DNA of 64,000 nt, taken from Deinococcus radiopugnans ATCC 19172 (lineage in GTDB: Bacteria; Deinococcota; Deinococci; Deinococcales; Deinococcaceae). Made by a program: the position numbers and the translations under genes. The notes under the pieces were generated by a model, which saw nothing but the letters and a program-made list of their open reading frames with translations, had not been told where the DNA came from and ran no database searches. Shown here one piece after another: positions 43,869-52,007 of the stretch (position 1 is its first letter; every line of letters begins with the position of its first letter). The DNA is taken from contig NZ_VDMO01000005.1 in the NCBI RefSeq assembly GCF_006335125.1, forward strand, positions 62,001-126,000, read 5' to 3'.

Positions 43869-44622
43869 GCCTGCAACCTCATGGCCTGCTCGAACCGGGC
43901 GAAATCGGCGTCCTCTTCGCGGATGCGGCGGCGGATCAGCGCGTCTTCGCTGTGGCGCCACGGCTCGGCGACACGTTCCAAGGCCTGCTCCGTCTGGAGG
44001 TAAGGCCGCAGCGTGTGGTGGGGCTTGCTGGTGTCCGCCTGACCACCGGGGTTGTCCGGATCCACGAACTCGCGGCCCAGATCCGTGCTGTCGGCCACCG
44101 CCGAGAGCCGCAGCCGGGCCAATTGCGCGGCGGCCTCCCGCTGGCGCTCGATCTGGACCCCGCGTACGATCAGGCGGTAGGGCCAGGTCATCACGCTGGC
44201 ATATGCGAGCGGCCCGAACTCGCGGAGAACGAACTCGTCGAGCGTGGTGTCGTCTGGCCCTGAATCCTCGTCAGCAGCCGGGCTGAGCGCTGAGTCAGGG
44301 CCATCAGTTTTCCCGCCGTTTCCTCCACGTCGTTCAGCTCCCACATGGCCGTCAGCAGCTCCAGGCGGTCATTCCAGATCAGGGGCCGGGGCAGGGCGCT
44401 GCTCGCTTCCAGACTGGCGTGAATCAAGCGCCAGAAGGCCGCCCATACGCCCGGCTCCAGATCGCCGCGCTGGAAGTTTGCCCACTCGTCGCGCAGAGTA
44501 CCGAGGGTGACGGTGAGGGTCAGCAGGTCAGAGAGATGCGCGTCGGCTACGGTGGCGGGCCACGCGCGCAGAGTCACTGTGCCGGCGCTGAGGCGGACGT
44601 TCTGTCGAATTGGATAGAGCAT
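43865..44622 (-). CDS. Tail assembly chaperone, frameshifted long form (gpGT-like)
   Basis: Two overlapping frames joined by a -1 shift at GGGAAAA (44314 to 44308). The first 105 residues come from the zero frame (ending NDVEETAGK), then 147 residues from the -1 frame (TDGPDSALSPAADEDSGPDD, LDEFVLREFGPLAYASVMTW, and so on), 252 aa in all. It stands between major tail protein and tape measure, where lambda makes gpG and gpGT by a -1 shift. The ratio of the two forms sets tail assembly in such phages. Confidence 0.85.
44191..44622 (-). CDS. Tail assembly chaperone, unshifted short form (gpG-like)
   Basis: A 143-aa product from ATG 44622 (GGAGG four bases upstream). The sense after residue 105 (QGQTTPRSTSSFSASSGRSH) is low-complexity read-through to the first stop, as expected past a shift site. 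Helical body (LLTLTVTLGTLRDEWANFQR, VWAAFWRLIHASLEA) fits tail chaperones. Confidence 0.8.
   Translation of the reverse strand: MLYPIRQNVRLSAGTVTLRAWPATVADAHLSDLLTLTVTLGTLRDEWANFQRGDLEPGVWAAFWRLIHASLEASSALPRPLIWNDRLELLTAMWELNDVEETAGKLMALTQRSARLLTRIQGQTTPRSTSSFSASSGRSHMPA
44308..44314 (-). promoter_or_regulatory. Slippery heptamer G GGA AAA of tail chaperone
   Basis: Zero-frame codons GCG-GGA-AAA-CTG; slipping back one base gives GGG-AAA-ACT, exactly the frame of the downstream part. Both tRNAs can re-pair at their first two or all positions. Lambda uses the close variant GGGAAAG. Confidence 0.85.
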
Positions 44623-44626
44623 ACCG

Positions 44627-44656
44627 CCTCCAGATCAAAAAGGATTTCTCGTGTTA
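44627..44656. repeat. 30-bp direct repeat flanking cargo, left copy
   Basis: CCTCCAGATCAAAAA-GGA-TTTCTCGT-G-TTA. Matches 45804-45833 at 27 of 30 positions. Read on the minus strand it is the leader and GGAGG ribosome site of the tail chaperone. Confidence 0.85.
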
Positions 44657-44923
44657 GTAGGACTGATTTGACGTGCTAATGGGCAAGCGCGAGTGATCAA
44701 TCTGGTGAGGGAAGAGGTGCTGTTTGAGCCCAACAGACACAGGGAAGCGCTGAGGTTCCTGCTGAATCGGGTCAGCCATCGGTTCCTAGCCGGATAACTT
44801 CATTGCTTAATGGTCTAATGTAGAGGCACGCAAACATTTCCCGTCATACAAGTCGGCGATACCCAACTCGTTACTGTGCCGATGGCCGCTTACCAGCACT
44901 GAAAGCCTACAGACTGCGGACGA

Positions 44924-45691
44924 TCAGACCTCCTCGCTAACCGGTGGTTCGAAGCGCTGCCGACTGTTGATCCTCAGGTCATTGGCGCCACACCAGCTTG
45001 AAAACTTCTCGGCCCCCTCGAGCTGTTCCGTGTGTACCCAAATATCGATTCCATCGTTGCCGAGTCGGTGAACAACAAGCTGAGTCTGCTCACTCGCCCA
45101 CAACAGATTCCAGCGATCAGTGAGTCGCTCATCAAGCTCCACACCCAGCGATTGGGCCAACGCCCTCAGCGAAGGTTTCAACGCTTCGTCGGACGTCCCT
45201 CGCCGCATCGCAGACTCAAGGTAGCTGAGACCCATTCGCTTCCGCAGGGCAAAAAGTCTGATGGCGACGTGCCATTCAACGCATTGCTGGGCACTGCAGT
45301 ACCTCCGCTTCCCATCAAAAATCTGACCTTGCGCGTCAATGCTCCAGATAGGAACAGCTTCTTCCCAGGCAAAATAAAAGGATTGGGTGTCCTCAATCAG
45401 CCCCCCGGTGTCTGAAAGGTCGAAATCCAGCGGGCGATTCCACCCGTAAGGGAGGGTGATACCGCCCAGCTCCCTCTGCACATCCAGCATCACGGGAGGA
45501 ACATGACCCAAAAGTTCCGTCAGGGCCGCTGTCAGCTGGGCTGTGGTGGTCACGTCCTCCATGCTGCGGAAATACGTCGTGAGCGCGTGGAGCGCTGGTG
45601 GGGACCAGGGCCAGCGCAGGAGAGCCGCGGCCTGGCGTTGTTGCTCTGGCGTGTTGAGGTCTAGGTAGTTGCTTGCTGGACGGTTCACCAT
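44924..45691 (-). CDS. Cargo gene between repeats, 255 aa
   Basis: MVNRPASNYLDLNTPEQQRQ and on; a soluble, Trp-rich protein with no family recognised (YFRSMEDVTTTAQLTAALTE, WEEAVPIWSIDAQGQIFDGK, YCSAQQCVEWHVAIRLFALR). GC is lower than the tail genes. It lies between major tail protein and chaperone, interrupting an order conserved in siphophages, inside two 30-bp direct repeats. A short upstream ORF (45685-45801, 38 aa) overlaps its start. Between it and the left repeat (44657-44923), a plus-strand remnant LVREEVLFEPNRHREALRFL ends at 44797. Confidence 0.65.
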   Translation of the reverse strand: MVNRPASNYLDLNTPEQQRQAAALLRWPWSPPALHALTTYFRSMEDVTTTAQLTAALTELLGHVPPVMLDVQRELGGITLPYGWNRPLDFDLSDTGGLIEDTQSFYFAWEEAVPIWSIDAQGQIFDGKRRYCSAQQCVEWHVAIRLFALRKRMGLSYLESAMRRGTSDEALKPSLRALAQSLGVELDERLTDRWNLLWASEQTQLVVHRLGNDGIDIWVHTEQLEGAEKFSSWCGANDLRINSRQRFEPPVSEEV

Positions 45692-45803
45692 GTCCTCTTC
45701 ATGACCCAGGATAGACAGAGCGTGGCCTGAGGGGCTGGCGTGGTTGCACGAACAAGCGCTCTCCTTCCGGGAAGGGGCAATCGAGTTCTTTCGATTCGCA
45801 TCA

Positions 45804-45833
45804 CCTCCAGATCAAAAAAGGTTTCTCGTATTA
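45804..45833. repeat. 30-bp direct repeat flanking cargo, right copy
   Basis: CCTCCAGATCAAAAA-AGG-TTTCTCGT-A-TTA; partner of 44627-44656. It lies directly after the terminator-like hairpin behind the major tail gene, so it is probably the position of the leader before the cargo entered. Confidence 0.85.
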
Positions 45834-45836
45834 AAT

Positions 45837-45860
45837 GCCCGCCTCCAAACGGAGACGGGC
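45837..45860 (-). terminator. Hairpin behind the major tail protein gene
   Basis: Minus-strand GCCCGTCTCC/GGAGGCGGGC, 10 bp with one G-U pair and a GTTT loop, then ATTTAA. It likely reduces expression of the downstream tail genes relative to the abundant major tail protein. Confidence 0.65.
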
Positions 45861-45869
45861 CAAGGGAAA

Positions 45870-46541
45870 TCAAGCTGCCGCTTCGGCCTTCAGGATGTCC
45901 AGCAGGGCGTCGAGCTTGCTGGCCGGGATGGTGAAGATCGCGCCCATCGGCCCCACCTGCGCGCTGTAGGCGTCCAGCGCCGGGCTCAGGTCACCCAGGT
46001 AGGACTGCACCGGCACGCGGAACTGCAACGTCTCGCGGTTCTGGTTGTCGCCCTCGCCGTTGTTCTGGATGGCCACCCTCGGGTGCCAGTAGACCTTGTA
46101 CAGCGGGTCAGCGCCGCCCTGGTGCCGGCGAATCACGATCATGCGGGCCGGGATGCTCGCGCCAGGGGCAAATGGGCTGATGGTGCCGCCGGCCAGCGCG
46201 TCGGTCATCGCCACCGGCACGCTGCCGACGTGCAGGGCGCGGACCGTTTCATCTGGGGTCAGCACGGGAATGTTGTCGTAGGTGGCCGTGACCTCCGTGG
46301 TGTCTTCCACCAGCAGCAGATCAGGACCGCCGTTCGGGTCCTGCGCCTTGATGCTCTCGCGGGTCACGTTGGTATTGATGGCGACCTTCTCGGCGGGCGG
46401 GAATAGGCCGAGATCGACCCACTCCGCTGCCGTGAGGATGTCACCGAACGCTTCGAGGGGGCTGAGCAGCACCTGGCGTCCCTCGCGGGTCAGGTTGGCG
46501 GCTTGGCGGGCGGTGGTGCTGTTCTTGGCGACAAGTGGCAT
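45870..46541 (-). CDS. Major tail tube protein
   Basis: A 223-aa protein starting MPLVAKNSTTARQAANLTRE, with the internal TTEVTATYDNIPVLTPDETV and VKA-like beta segments of tail tube proteins. Located directly upstream of the chaperone block and downstream of neck genes, the fixed place of the major tail protein. A ribosome site is present upstream. Family identity is by position and size more than by motif. Confidence 0.78.
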   Translation of the reverse strand: MPLVAKNSTTARQAANLTREGRQVLLSPLEAFGDILTAAEWVDLGLFPPAEKVAINTNVTRESIKAQDPNGGPDLLLVEDTTEVTATYDNIPVLTPDETVRALHVGSVPVAMTDALAGGTISPFAPGASIPARMIVIRRHQGGADPLYKVYWHPRVAIQNNGEGDNQNRETLQFRVPVQSYLGDLSPALDAYSAQVGPMGAIFTIPASKLDALLDILKAEAAA

Positions 46542-46543
46542 GG

Positions 46544-46978
46544 TTACTCCTGAACGGCCCCGGTGTGGGTGCCGTCGATGGTGAGGGCGTCATAGGTGGG
46601 GCGGCAGATGTAGACGCCGGGCTGGAGGGGCGTGGGCTGGGCGGGCGTCACTTCACGGTGGGGCCCCGGGTCATGCGGGAACCCGCACAGGGCGCGGCTG
46701 ACAAGGTGGGCCAGCTCCAGACAGGCGTCTGCGGTCCGCGCCAGGGAGGCCACCGGCACCCAGAACACGCCCGTTACGCCGTCCGAGCTGATCGAGAGCG
46801 GATCTTCCACCTGGACGTAGCCGTTTGGGTGCGCCGCCAGGTACCCGCTCAGGCCACCTGCCTGCCCCGGCTTACGCCCAGCCAGGGCCTGCTCCCGGTC
46901 TTCTGGCAGTAGCACCGGCGTTCCAGTCGGCAGGGCAGCCACCAGCCGGGCCTGAATGTCAGTGACCAGGGCGCGCAT
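46544..46978 (-). CDS. Tail terminator-like protein, 144 aa
   Basis: MRALVTDIQARLVAALPTGT and on: the helical start and mixed alpha/beta body match gpU-type tail terminators, and the gene stands immediately before the major tail protein. Inferred from order. Confidence 0.6.
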   Translation of the reverse strand: MRALVTDIQARLVAALPTGTPVLLPEDREQALAGRKPGQAGGLSGYLAAHPNGYVQVEDPLSISSDGVTGVFWVPVASLARTADACLELAHLVSRALCGFPHDPGPHREVTPAQPTPLQPGVYICRPTYDALTIDGTHTGAVQE

Positions 46979-46980
46979 GG

Positions 46981-47325
46981 CTACCGCACCAGCCGACAGA
47001 CCCCGACGGCCTGCCCGGTGAAGTCACTGACCTGTCCCCAGCTCACCAGCGTCAAGGTGCCGCCGTCCCATGGGAGGCTGGCCCCTTCACCGGGCGACGG
47101 ATCGGCGGGGTGGGTCTTGACGAGGCGAACGTCTAGCACCTCCACCGTCCCTGTCAAGCGCTGGGCCAGTCGGGTGCCCTGATCCGTCTGGTTGGGGTCC
47201 TGAACACTGAAGCGGCAGGTGGTGCCGTCGCTCCAAGTATCGGTGTGGCGGAACCGGACGGCGTTCAGCTCGTCGTCCCCCTGAACCTCGGCCACCGCGT
47301 CCCTGATCTGAGTCAGCAGGGTCAC
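46981..47325 (-). CDS. Neck protein (head-tail stopper-like), 114 aa
   Basis: GTG start overlapping the preceding stop (GTGA). Begins TLLTQIRDAVAEVQGDDELN; beta-rich middle. Order (adaptor, stopper, terminator, tail tube) suggests a head-tail connector. Confidence 0.5.
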   Translation of the reverse strand: MTLLTQIRDAVAEVQGDDELNAVRFRHTDTWSDGTTCRFSVQDPNQTDQGTRLAQRLTGTVEVLDVRLVKTHPADPSPGEGASLPWDGGTLTLVSWGQVSDFTGQAVGVCRLVR

Positions 47326-47759
47326 AGCTCACCTCGCCGCGTGATGGTGAAGGCCGGACCACCGCTGCTGCCCGTCCGGATCCCGGCCAGCGGGGACCGG
47401 ATCAGGCCGCCCCGCTGGCCCTGGCTGACCTCGGCACGCAGCCGGGCCGCCTGGGCACACCAGGTGTCCGCGTCCACGCTCGCTGTGTTGGTGGCCGCGA
47501 ACTTCTCGACCTCCAGCTCGCCGTCAATCTTGATGCGCTTGACGCCGCCGCTGCTGCCGGCGGCCTGTTTTGAGGCGTCCAGGCACGCGGTTTCCAGCAC
47601 GTCCGCCGCCACGAGTCGCAGATCGGCGTACACCTGAAAGGCGCGGGGAATGTTGACCCGCTGTTCTTCTGGCAACTGGGCGTGGTACGCCCAGGCTGCA
47701 GGCTTGACCCACACCTCCAGCTGGGCCTGCTGCAGCTCCGTCAGCTCAGGGGGAGCCAC
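47322..47759 (-). CDS. Head-tail adaptor-like protein, 145 aa
   Basis: GTG start. Helical N-terminal half (WVKPAAWAYHAQLPEEQRVN, AFQVYADLRLVAADVLETAC) resembles gp6-type adaptors that bind below the portal. It lies between the capsid block and the neck genes. Confidence 0.55.
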   Translation of the reverse strand: MAPPELTELQQAQLEVWVKPAAWAYHAQLPEEQRVNIPRAFQVYADLRLVAADVLETACLDASKQAAGSSGGVKRIKIDGELEVEKFAATNTASVDADTWCAQAARLRAEVSQGQRGGLIRSPLAGIRTGSSGGPAFTITRRGEL

Positions 47760-47762
47760 GGC

Positions 47763-48500
47763 TCAGCCCTCCGGCTGGACTTCAGGGACGGGCGGTGCAG
47801 TCAGCGCGGCCAGGATCTTATCGGCACTCTTCTCGCCGATCTTGTCCAGCGCGATCAGGTGAGCCCGGGCCTGCTCACCGGAGGCCAGCAGCCGCAGCCC
47901 TTCCAGGGTTTGGATGCCGTTGCCGCGCAACTCCTTGACCGATGGGAAGTCATCGGCCAGCGGCTGGCCGTCCTCGCGGTTGGCCTGGATCAGCAGCTCC
48001 AGGAACGCCACCCGCCCCTGCAGCGCCGTGATGGTCTGCGTCTGGGCCGGGGCTGGTACGAGGGCTGCTTCGCGCGCCTCCCGTGCCAGGACCTCGATCA
48101 GCTGCCGGGTGGGCTGCTCGGGCAGCAGGCTGGCCATGGACACGAACGTGGCGTTGTCCGGGTCCTCCGGGAAGACGACACTCGCCACCACGTCGTCCTC
48201 CTTCAGGCCCATACCTTCCTGGACTTCCTCTGGCGCTTCCAGCGCGTCCAGGAAGGTCACGAAGGTGTACGTGCCGTCCTCGGCCACGAACACCACGGGG
48301 CTGCCGGCCTCGTAAGGGGTCAGCAGCGGTTCCTCCTGCGGCGCGGCAGGCACGGCTGGGCCCGCTGGGCCGATCTGGCCCAGGCGTTGCATCAGGCGGT
48401 AGTCGCGCCCAGCCTCCACCGGCACCGGGTCTCCTGGCTGGAGATGGACGGCGCCGAAGCGGAGGGGCCGGAGCGCGATGAATACTTGCTCTTTGGTCAT
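47763..48500 (-). CDS. Head-region protein with helix-hairpin-helix end, 245 aa
   Basis: MTKEQVFIALRPLRFGAVHL and on. The C-terminal 60 residues (ELRGNGIQTLEGLRLLASGE, LIALDKIGEKSADKILAAL) look like a helix-hairpin-helix DNA-binding module, unusual next to the capsid gene. Its job is unknown; it might contact packaged DNA at the neck. Confidence 0.55.
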   Translation of the reverse strand: MTKEQVFIALRPLRFGAVHLQPGDPVPVEAGRDYRLMQRLGQIGPAGPAVPAAPQEEPLLTPYEAGSPVVFVAEDGTYTFVTFLDALEAPEEVQEGMGLKEDDVVASVVFPEDPDNATFVSMASLLPEQPTRQLIEVLAREAREAALVPAPAQTQTITALQGRVAFLELLIQANREDGQPLADDFPSVKELRGNGIQTLEGLRLLASGEQARAHLIALDKIGEKSADKILAALTAPPVPEVQPEG

Positions 48501-48529
48501 TGAGGCTCCCTCAAAGGTGGTACTTGGGC

Positions 48530-49627
48530 TTACCAGTCGCTGGCCGCGGCTTCCACCACGTTGCTGAAGAACATGCCCAGGTCCGGCGCGACGATGTTCA
48601 TGCCCACTGCCGTGTGCGCCTGCACCCAGTCCACGCCGCTGCGGTCGTCGTAGCCCCGGCGGATCAGCGCTAGGCCGCTGCCGATGCGTTCCTGCTCGCC
48701 CTTGAACTTGCTGTACAGGTTGTCCCACACGAAGGTGTAGCCGCCCGAGGGGGTGTTGCGACTGGGACGCGGCGCGGCGTAGGTCAGCAGCATGCTGCGC
48801 GGGTCCACGATGAACTTGAATTCGTCGTCCTGTCCTTCCAGCGCGGCGTTGTACACGCCGGTGGCGTCCATGACCCGCTCGACATCGAAGAAGCCGGCCA
48901 TCAGGTCCAGATCGGCCACGCCCTTCTGGACGTACTTCACGCGGTCCACGATGTCCTCGTTAAAGGCCAGCGCGGCGGCCACGTCGCTGCCCAGGATCAG
49001 CCGGTTGGGCTTGCGGCCCGTCATCATCTTCATGCGGCGGGCGCGGGCACGGATGAACTGCGCCACGTTCACGCCCGGCTGATCGAAGCGCAGGAATTCC
49101 GGCGAGTCCGCGGCCTCGTTCGGGTTGGCAGCCACGCCGGTGTAGTTGAAGGCCCAACCCGCGTCCGGGCTCATGAAGCCCTCGATGAAGCGCAGATCGA
49201 TGTCCGTGCGGGCCTGCTGGTTCAGGTACAGCGCGGCGTCTTCTTCCGGCTGCAGGGGGTTGCGGCTGCTGGCACGGTCCTCGGGATCAATGGCGCGTTC
49301 CAGGCTGCGGTGCGTGGTGCGGTAGTTGCCCTTCTTCTTGCTGGTGTGCGCCTGCACAGGCCGGTCACCATAGGCATGGTCACGGAACTCCGGGCGCAGC
49401 AGTTGGCCCCGGTTCCACACGTCGAACTCGCCAGCGGCCGTGTTCACGTTCACGGTAGGGAACACCTGCGGGGCCAGGAACTCCTGGTCCGCCTCGGTGT
49501 CGTCGATGGCGAGGTCCGTCAGGTAGCTGTCGCTGCGGCCGCCCTGGTGCATGGGAGGCAGCGGTCCGGTGGTGTCGTCGTAGGCCATCATCAGCGAACC
49601 CATCAGGTGGGTCAGATTTTTCAGCAT
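48530..49627 (-). CDS. Major capsid protein
   Basis: A 365-aa protein: MLKNLTHLMGSLMMAYDDTT, then a region rich in Asp and Pro, NRLILGSDVAAALAFNEDIV in the spine-helix area, and a C-terminal strand GMFFSNVVEAAASDW. It fits HK97-fold capsid proteins of the E-like class. GGAGGA sits at ideal spacing before ATG 49627; a longer frame adds a non-conserved segment overlapping the structured RNA element. No long N-terminal delta domain; a separate scaffold is coded upstream. Confidence 0.8.
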   Translation of the reverse strand: MLKNLTHLMGSLMMAYDDTTGPLPPMHQGGRSDSYLTDLAIDDTEADQEFLAPQVFPTVNVNTAAGEFDVWNRGQLLRPEFRDHAYGDRPVQAHTSKKKGNYRTTHRSLERAIDPEDRASSRNPLQPEEDAALYLNQQARTDIDLRFIEGFMSPDAGWAFNYTGVAANPNEAADSPEFLRFDQPGVNVAQFIRARARRMKMMTGRKPNRLILGSDVAAALAFNEDIVDRVKYVQKGVADLDLMAGFFDVERVMDATGVYNAALEGQDDEFKFIVDPRSMLLTYAAPRPSRNTPSGGYTFVWDNLYSKFKGEQERIGSGLALIRRGYDDRSGVDWVQAHTAVGMNIVAPDLGMFFSNVVEAAASDW

Positions 49628-49662
49628 GGGTGTCCTCCTGGGACAGGGATGGATGAAGCAGG

Positions 49663-49737
49663 CACGAAAAAGCCCCGGACTGACGTCTGGGGCGGCCCGC
49701 GCCGACTTCACCCGGTCGGTTTGCATTGAACGGTAAG
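49663..49737 (-). ncRNA. Structured RNA element, copy A (before capsid gene)
   Basis: Minus strand, in order: CTTACC, hairpin CCGAC-CGGGTGAA-GTCGG, then a GCCCC/GGGGC hairpin and TTTTTCGTG. Two other copies lie at 58633-58705 and 58754-58823. The first hairpin keeps its loop and changes both sides of its stem. Acts in the leader of the capsid transcript as a terminator, possibly with read-through control. Confidence 0.7.
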
Positions 49738-49788
49738 GGGAGTGTAGATAGGGCCTGTGATCAGACCGTGACCGGCTTATGAGTCAGT

Positions 49789-50187
49789 TCAGGCCGTGCT
49801 GTGATCGAACTCGAAGGGCACGATGGCCCCGACAGGCCCAGCTTCCAGCACGATGCCGAACGCCTTTTCGCCTGCTGCGGCCTTCATGCCGACGCCATCT
49901 GCTCCGGCCTTGAGTTTGTCACCAGCTTTCAGGGCCTCGCCCCCCTTGATCTTGAGGCGGCCCTGGGTGTGCAGGGTGGTGCGGGCGCCCTTGCGGTCAC
50001 CGGGGTAGAAGATGATGCCGATGACAGTATCGCCAGCACCAGCGACGTCGATCTCCTGATCGTTCTCGACTTCGGCGCTGTCGTTGCTGCTGGCACTGCC
50101 GGTCAGCTTGGCGGCGCGCCACTGGTAAGGGGTGAGGTCACGGGCGCTGGGCCCAGCGTGCGAGCCGGTGGGTTTGATGGTGGACAC
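49789..50187 (-). CDS. Capsid decoration protein (DUF2190-like), 132 aa
   Basis: GTG start with AGGAG upstream. Gly- and Ala-rich beta protein (DVAGAGDTVIGIIFYPGDRK, KAGDKLKAGADGVGMKAAAG) with the shape of DUF2190/cement proteins that stabilise expanded capsids. It lies between the protease-scaffold and capsid genes as in many siphophages. Confidence 0.72.
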   Translation of the reverse strand: MSTIKPTGSHAGPSARDLTPYQWRAAKLTGSASSNDSAEVENDQEIDVAGAGDTVIGIIFYPGDRKGARTTLHTQGRLKIKGGEALKAGDKLKAGADGVGMKAAAGEKAFGIVLEAGPVGAIVPFEFDHSTA

Positions 50188-50234
50188 GGTTGGTCTCCTT
50201 GACGAGAGGGCGGAGAGGAGGGGCGGAGGTGGGC

Positions 50235-50801
50235 TTACTGAGCCCGGTACCGCTGGGCGAAGGCCGGGTCAGCCGCCAGGACCGCGCGGCCCGCGTCGGC
50301 GCGGCTGGTGCCCGGATTGGCCTTGATGTGGGCGGCCACACGGGTGCGGTAGTCGGCCTGCACGTTGCCGCTGTCGCGGTTGTCCTTGCTGCTGCCCGAC
50401 TCGCTCAGGAGTTTTTGCTGTGCGCCGGTGGCATTCAGGCTCTGTTCCAGCGCCGTGTATTCCTCGGCGCTCAGCTTCTCGCTCGCACTCCGCAGGGTGG
50501 CCCCGAAGGCGGCGGGCTGACCCAGGGCGACGGCGCGCTCGGAGAACTCACGGTTCAGACGGTTGTCGCGCTCGGTGTTGGCCGTGGTCTGCGCGGTCTG
50601 GGCTTCCTGGCGGGCTGCGGCCGCCTCAGCCTGGGCGCTTTCGACGATGGCGCGGGCCTCGGGGCTGAGCTGACTGAGGTCCACGTTTGCGGCGGGCGTG
50701 CCGCTGCCCTGGGAATCCAGGTGGGCATTGAGGGCGTTGCGCTCTTCAGCGGTCAGCGCCTGTCCGGCCTGGACTTTGGCGAGGATGTCTTTAATGTTCA
50801 T
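50235..50801 (-). CDS. Nested capsid scaffold protein, 188 aa
   Basis: In-frame start inside the protease gene: ATG at 50801 with AGGAGGAA at 50815-50808. The product MNIKDILAKVQAGQALTAEE and on is an Ala/Gln/Glu-rich coiled coil, as in phage scaffolds. Same arrangement as Nu3 inside lambda C. Confidence 0.78.
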   Translation of the reverse strand: MNIKDILAKVQAGQALTAEERNALNAHLDSQGSGTPAANVDLSQLSPEARAIVESAQAEAAAARQEAQTAQTTANTERDNRLNREFSERAVALGQPAAFGATLRSASEKLSAEEYTALEQSLNATGAQQKLLSESGSSKDNRDSGNVQADYRTRVAAHIKANPGTSRADAGRAVLAADPAFAQRYRAQ

Positions 50802-51833
50802 GGTCTGTTCCTCCTGCGCCTGGGGCGCTGAGATGGGGATGGAAGAACCCGCCTCCGTGGGGGCAGGCGGGTCTTCCGTGAGGCTTGCGTTCTGCTCAGC
50901 ATCGGCGCTGGAGGCAGTGGGGGGAGGGGAAGCGCGGGCCTCCGGGTCTTCCTCGTCGTCAGGCGGCGGTGGCGGCGAGGGCTCGGGCAGTGGGACTGCA
51001 CCGGTCTGCTCGCCGATGATGGTGCTCATGGTGCCGACGCGGTCTGCCAGGCCAGCCTTAATGGCGTCCGCCCCAGTCCAGACCTCACCGCTGGCCCACT
51101 GTTCGGCCACCACCGTCCGGGCTTTGCGGCGGCCCTTGGCCACTGCCGTGATGAACTGCGCGTACACGGCGTCCACCATCGCCTGGAACTCGGCTTTCGC
51201 CACGTCAGACAGCGGCTCGTAGGGTTGGCCGAGCGCCTTCTTCACGGCGCTGCGGATGTACGTGGCCACCACCCCCCAGTCGTTCAGGGCCTTGCTGTAG
51301 TCCATGTGGCTGATGATCACGCCGATGCTGCCGGTCAGGGCTGTCGGGCTAACCACGATCTCGCTGCACTGCGCGGCCACCCAGTACGCGGCGCTGCACG
51401 CCATGTCGTTGACCACGGCAGTGACGCGCTTCTTGCTGCGTGCATAGATCACGGCTTCCGCCGCCTCTACGGTTCCGGCCACCGTTCCGCCCGGGCTGTC
51501 GATGCTGACCACGATGCTCGTGACCGTCGGATCGTCGGCCAGTTGGCGGATCTCGCGGGCGAAGGTCTGCGGACTCAGGTAGCCGTAGTACGTCGCCCAC
51601 TCCGGACAGCGGTTGATCACGACGCCGTGGAAGGTCACCAGGCCAACGCTGCGCCCGTTCTGTTTGACCAGCGGCAGTTTCTGCATGGTGACTTCGGGAG
51701 TGACGGTTTCTTCCATCGCCTGCATGGCCTTGCCGCTGGCGGCCAGTTGCTGCAGGTGGTCCAGCATCGAGTCCTTGATGGCCCAGGCCTGCCCGGAGAG
51801 GGCCTGTGTCAGGAATTGCGTGTTCTTGGACAT
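50235..51833 (-). CDS. S49-type prohead protease fused to scaffold, 532 aa
   Basis: Residues about 1-290 are an SppA/S49 peptidase: SIVVSIDSPGGTVAGTVEAA, the nucleophile Ser in NDMACSAAYWVAAQ, GSIGVIISHMDYSKALNDWG, and the Lys in SAVKKALGQPYEP. Then a Pro/acid-rich linker (EPSPPPPPDDEEDPEARASP) and, from about 345, a helical scaffold. This matches lambda C/Nu3: the protease digests the scaffold after prohead assembly. An internal ATG with a strong ribosome site lets the scaffold be made alone. Confidence 0.88.
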   Translation of the reverse strand: MSKNTQFLTQALSGQAWAIKDSMLDHLQQLAASGKAMQAMEETVTPEVTMQKLPLVKQNGRSVGLVTFHGVVINRCPEWATYYGYLSPQTFAREIRQLADDPTVTSIVVSIDSPGGTVAGTVEAAEAVIYARSKKRVTAVVNDMACSAAYWVAAQCSEIVVSPTALTGSIGVIISHMDYSKALNDWGVVATYIRSAVKKALGQPYEPLSDVAKAEFQAMVDAVYAQFITAVAKGRRKARTVVAEQWASGEVWTGADAIKAGLADRVGTMSTIIGEQTGAVPLPEPSPPPPPDDEEDPEARASPPPTASSADAEQNASLTEDPPAPTEAGSSIPISAPQAQEEQTMNIKDILAKVQAGQALTAEERNALNAHLDSQGSGTPAANVDLSQLSPEARAIVESAQAEAAAARQEAQTAQTTANTERDNRLNREFSERAVALGQPAAFGATLRSASEKLSAEEYTALEQSLNATGAQQKLLSESGSSKDNRDSGNVQADYRTRVAAHIKANPGTSRADAGRAVLAADPAFAQRYRAQ

Positions 51834-51842
51834 GGCCTCTGC

Positions 51843-52007
51843 TTACCAGCGCTCGCCGGGGCCGTGGATGGCCCCAGGAAGAGGTGGAGTGGGCCGGGAG
51901 CTGCCCGGTGCTGGAGCAGGCCGGGGCGGCGGCGTGAGGACGCCAGGTTGCGGCAGTTCAGCGGCGGGCGGGGGGGTGCTGGGCGGACGTGGAGGCGGTG
52001 GGTTCAT
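51843..52007 (-). CDS. Proline-rich 54-aa protein
   Basis: MNPPPPRPPSTPPPAAELPQ and on, 44% proline. AAGGAGAAG precedes the ATG, which overlaps the portal stop (ATGA at 52007-52004), so it is translated. Lies between portal and protease, the slot of small head-completion proteins, but it resembles none known. Confidence 0.6.
   Translation of the reverse strand: MNPPPPRPPSTPPPAAELPQPGVLTPPPRPAPAPGSSRPTPPLPGAIHGPGERW

Noticed and set aside
44693..44797. Plus-strand frame VINLVREEVLFEPNRHREAL
   Set aside because: Protein-like but only 34 codons with no upstream signal; treated as a decayed fragment of the insert.
45685..45801. 38-aa ORF directly behind the right direct repeat
   Set aside because: GGAGG is only two bases from its ATG and the peptide has no features; probably a by-product of the duplicated leader.
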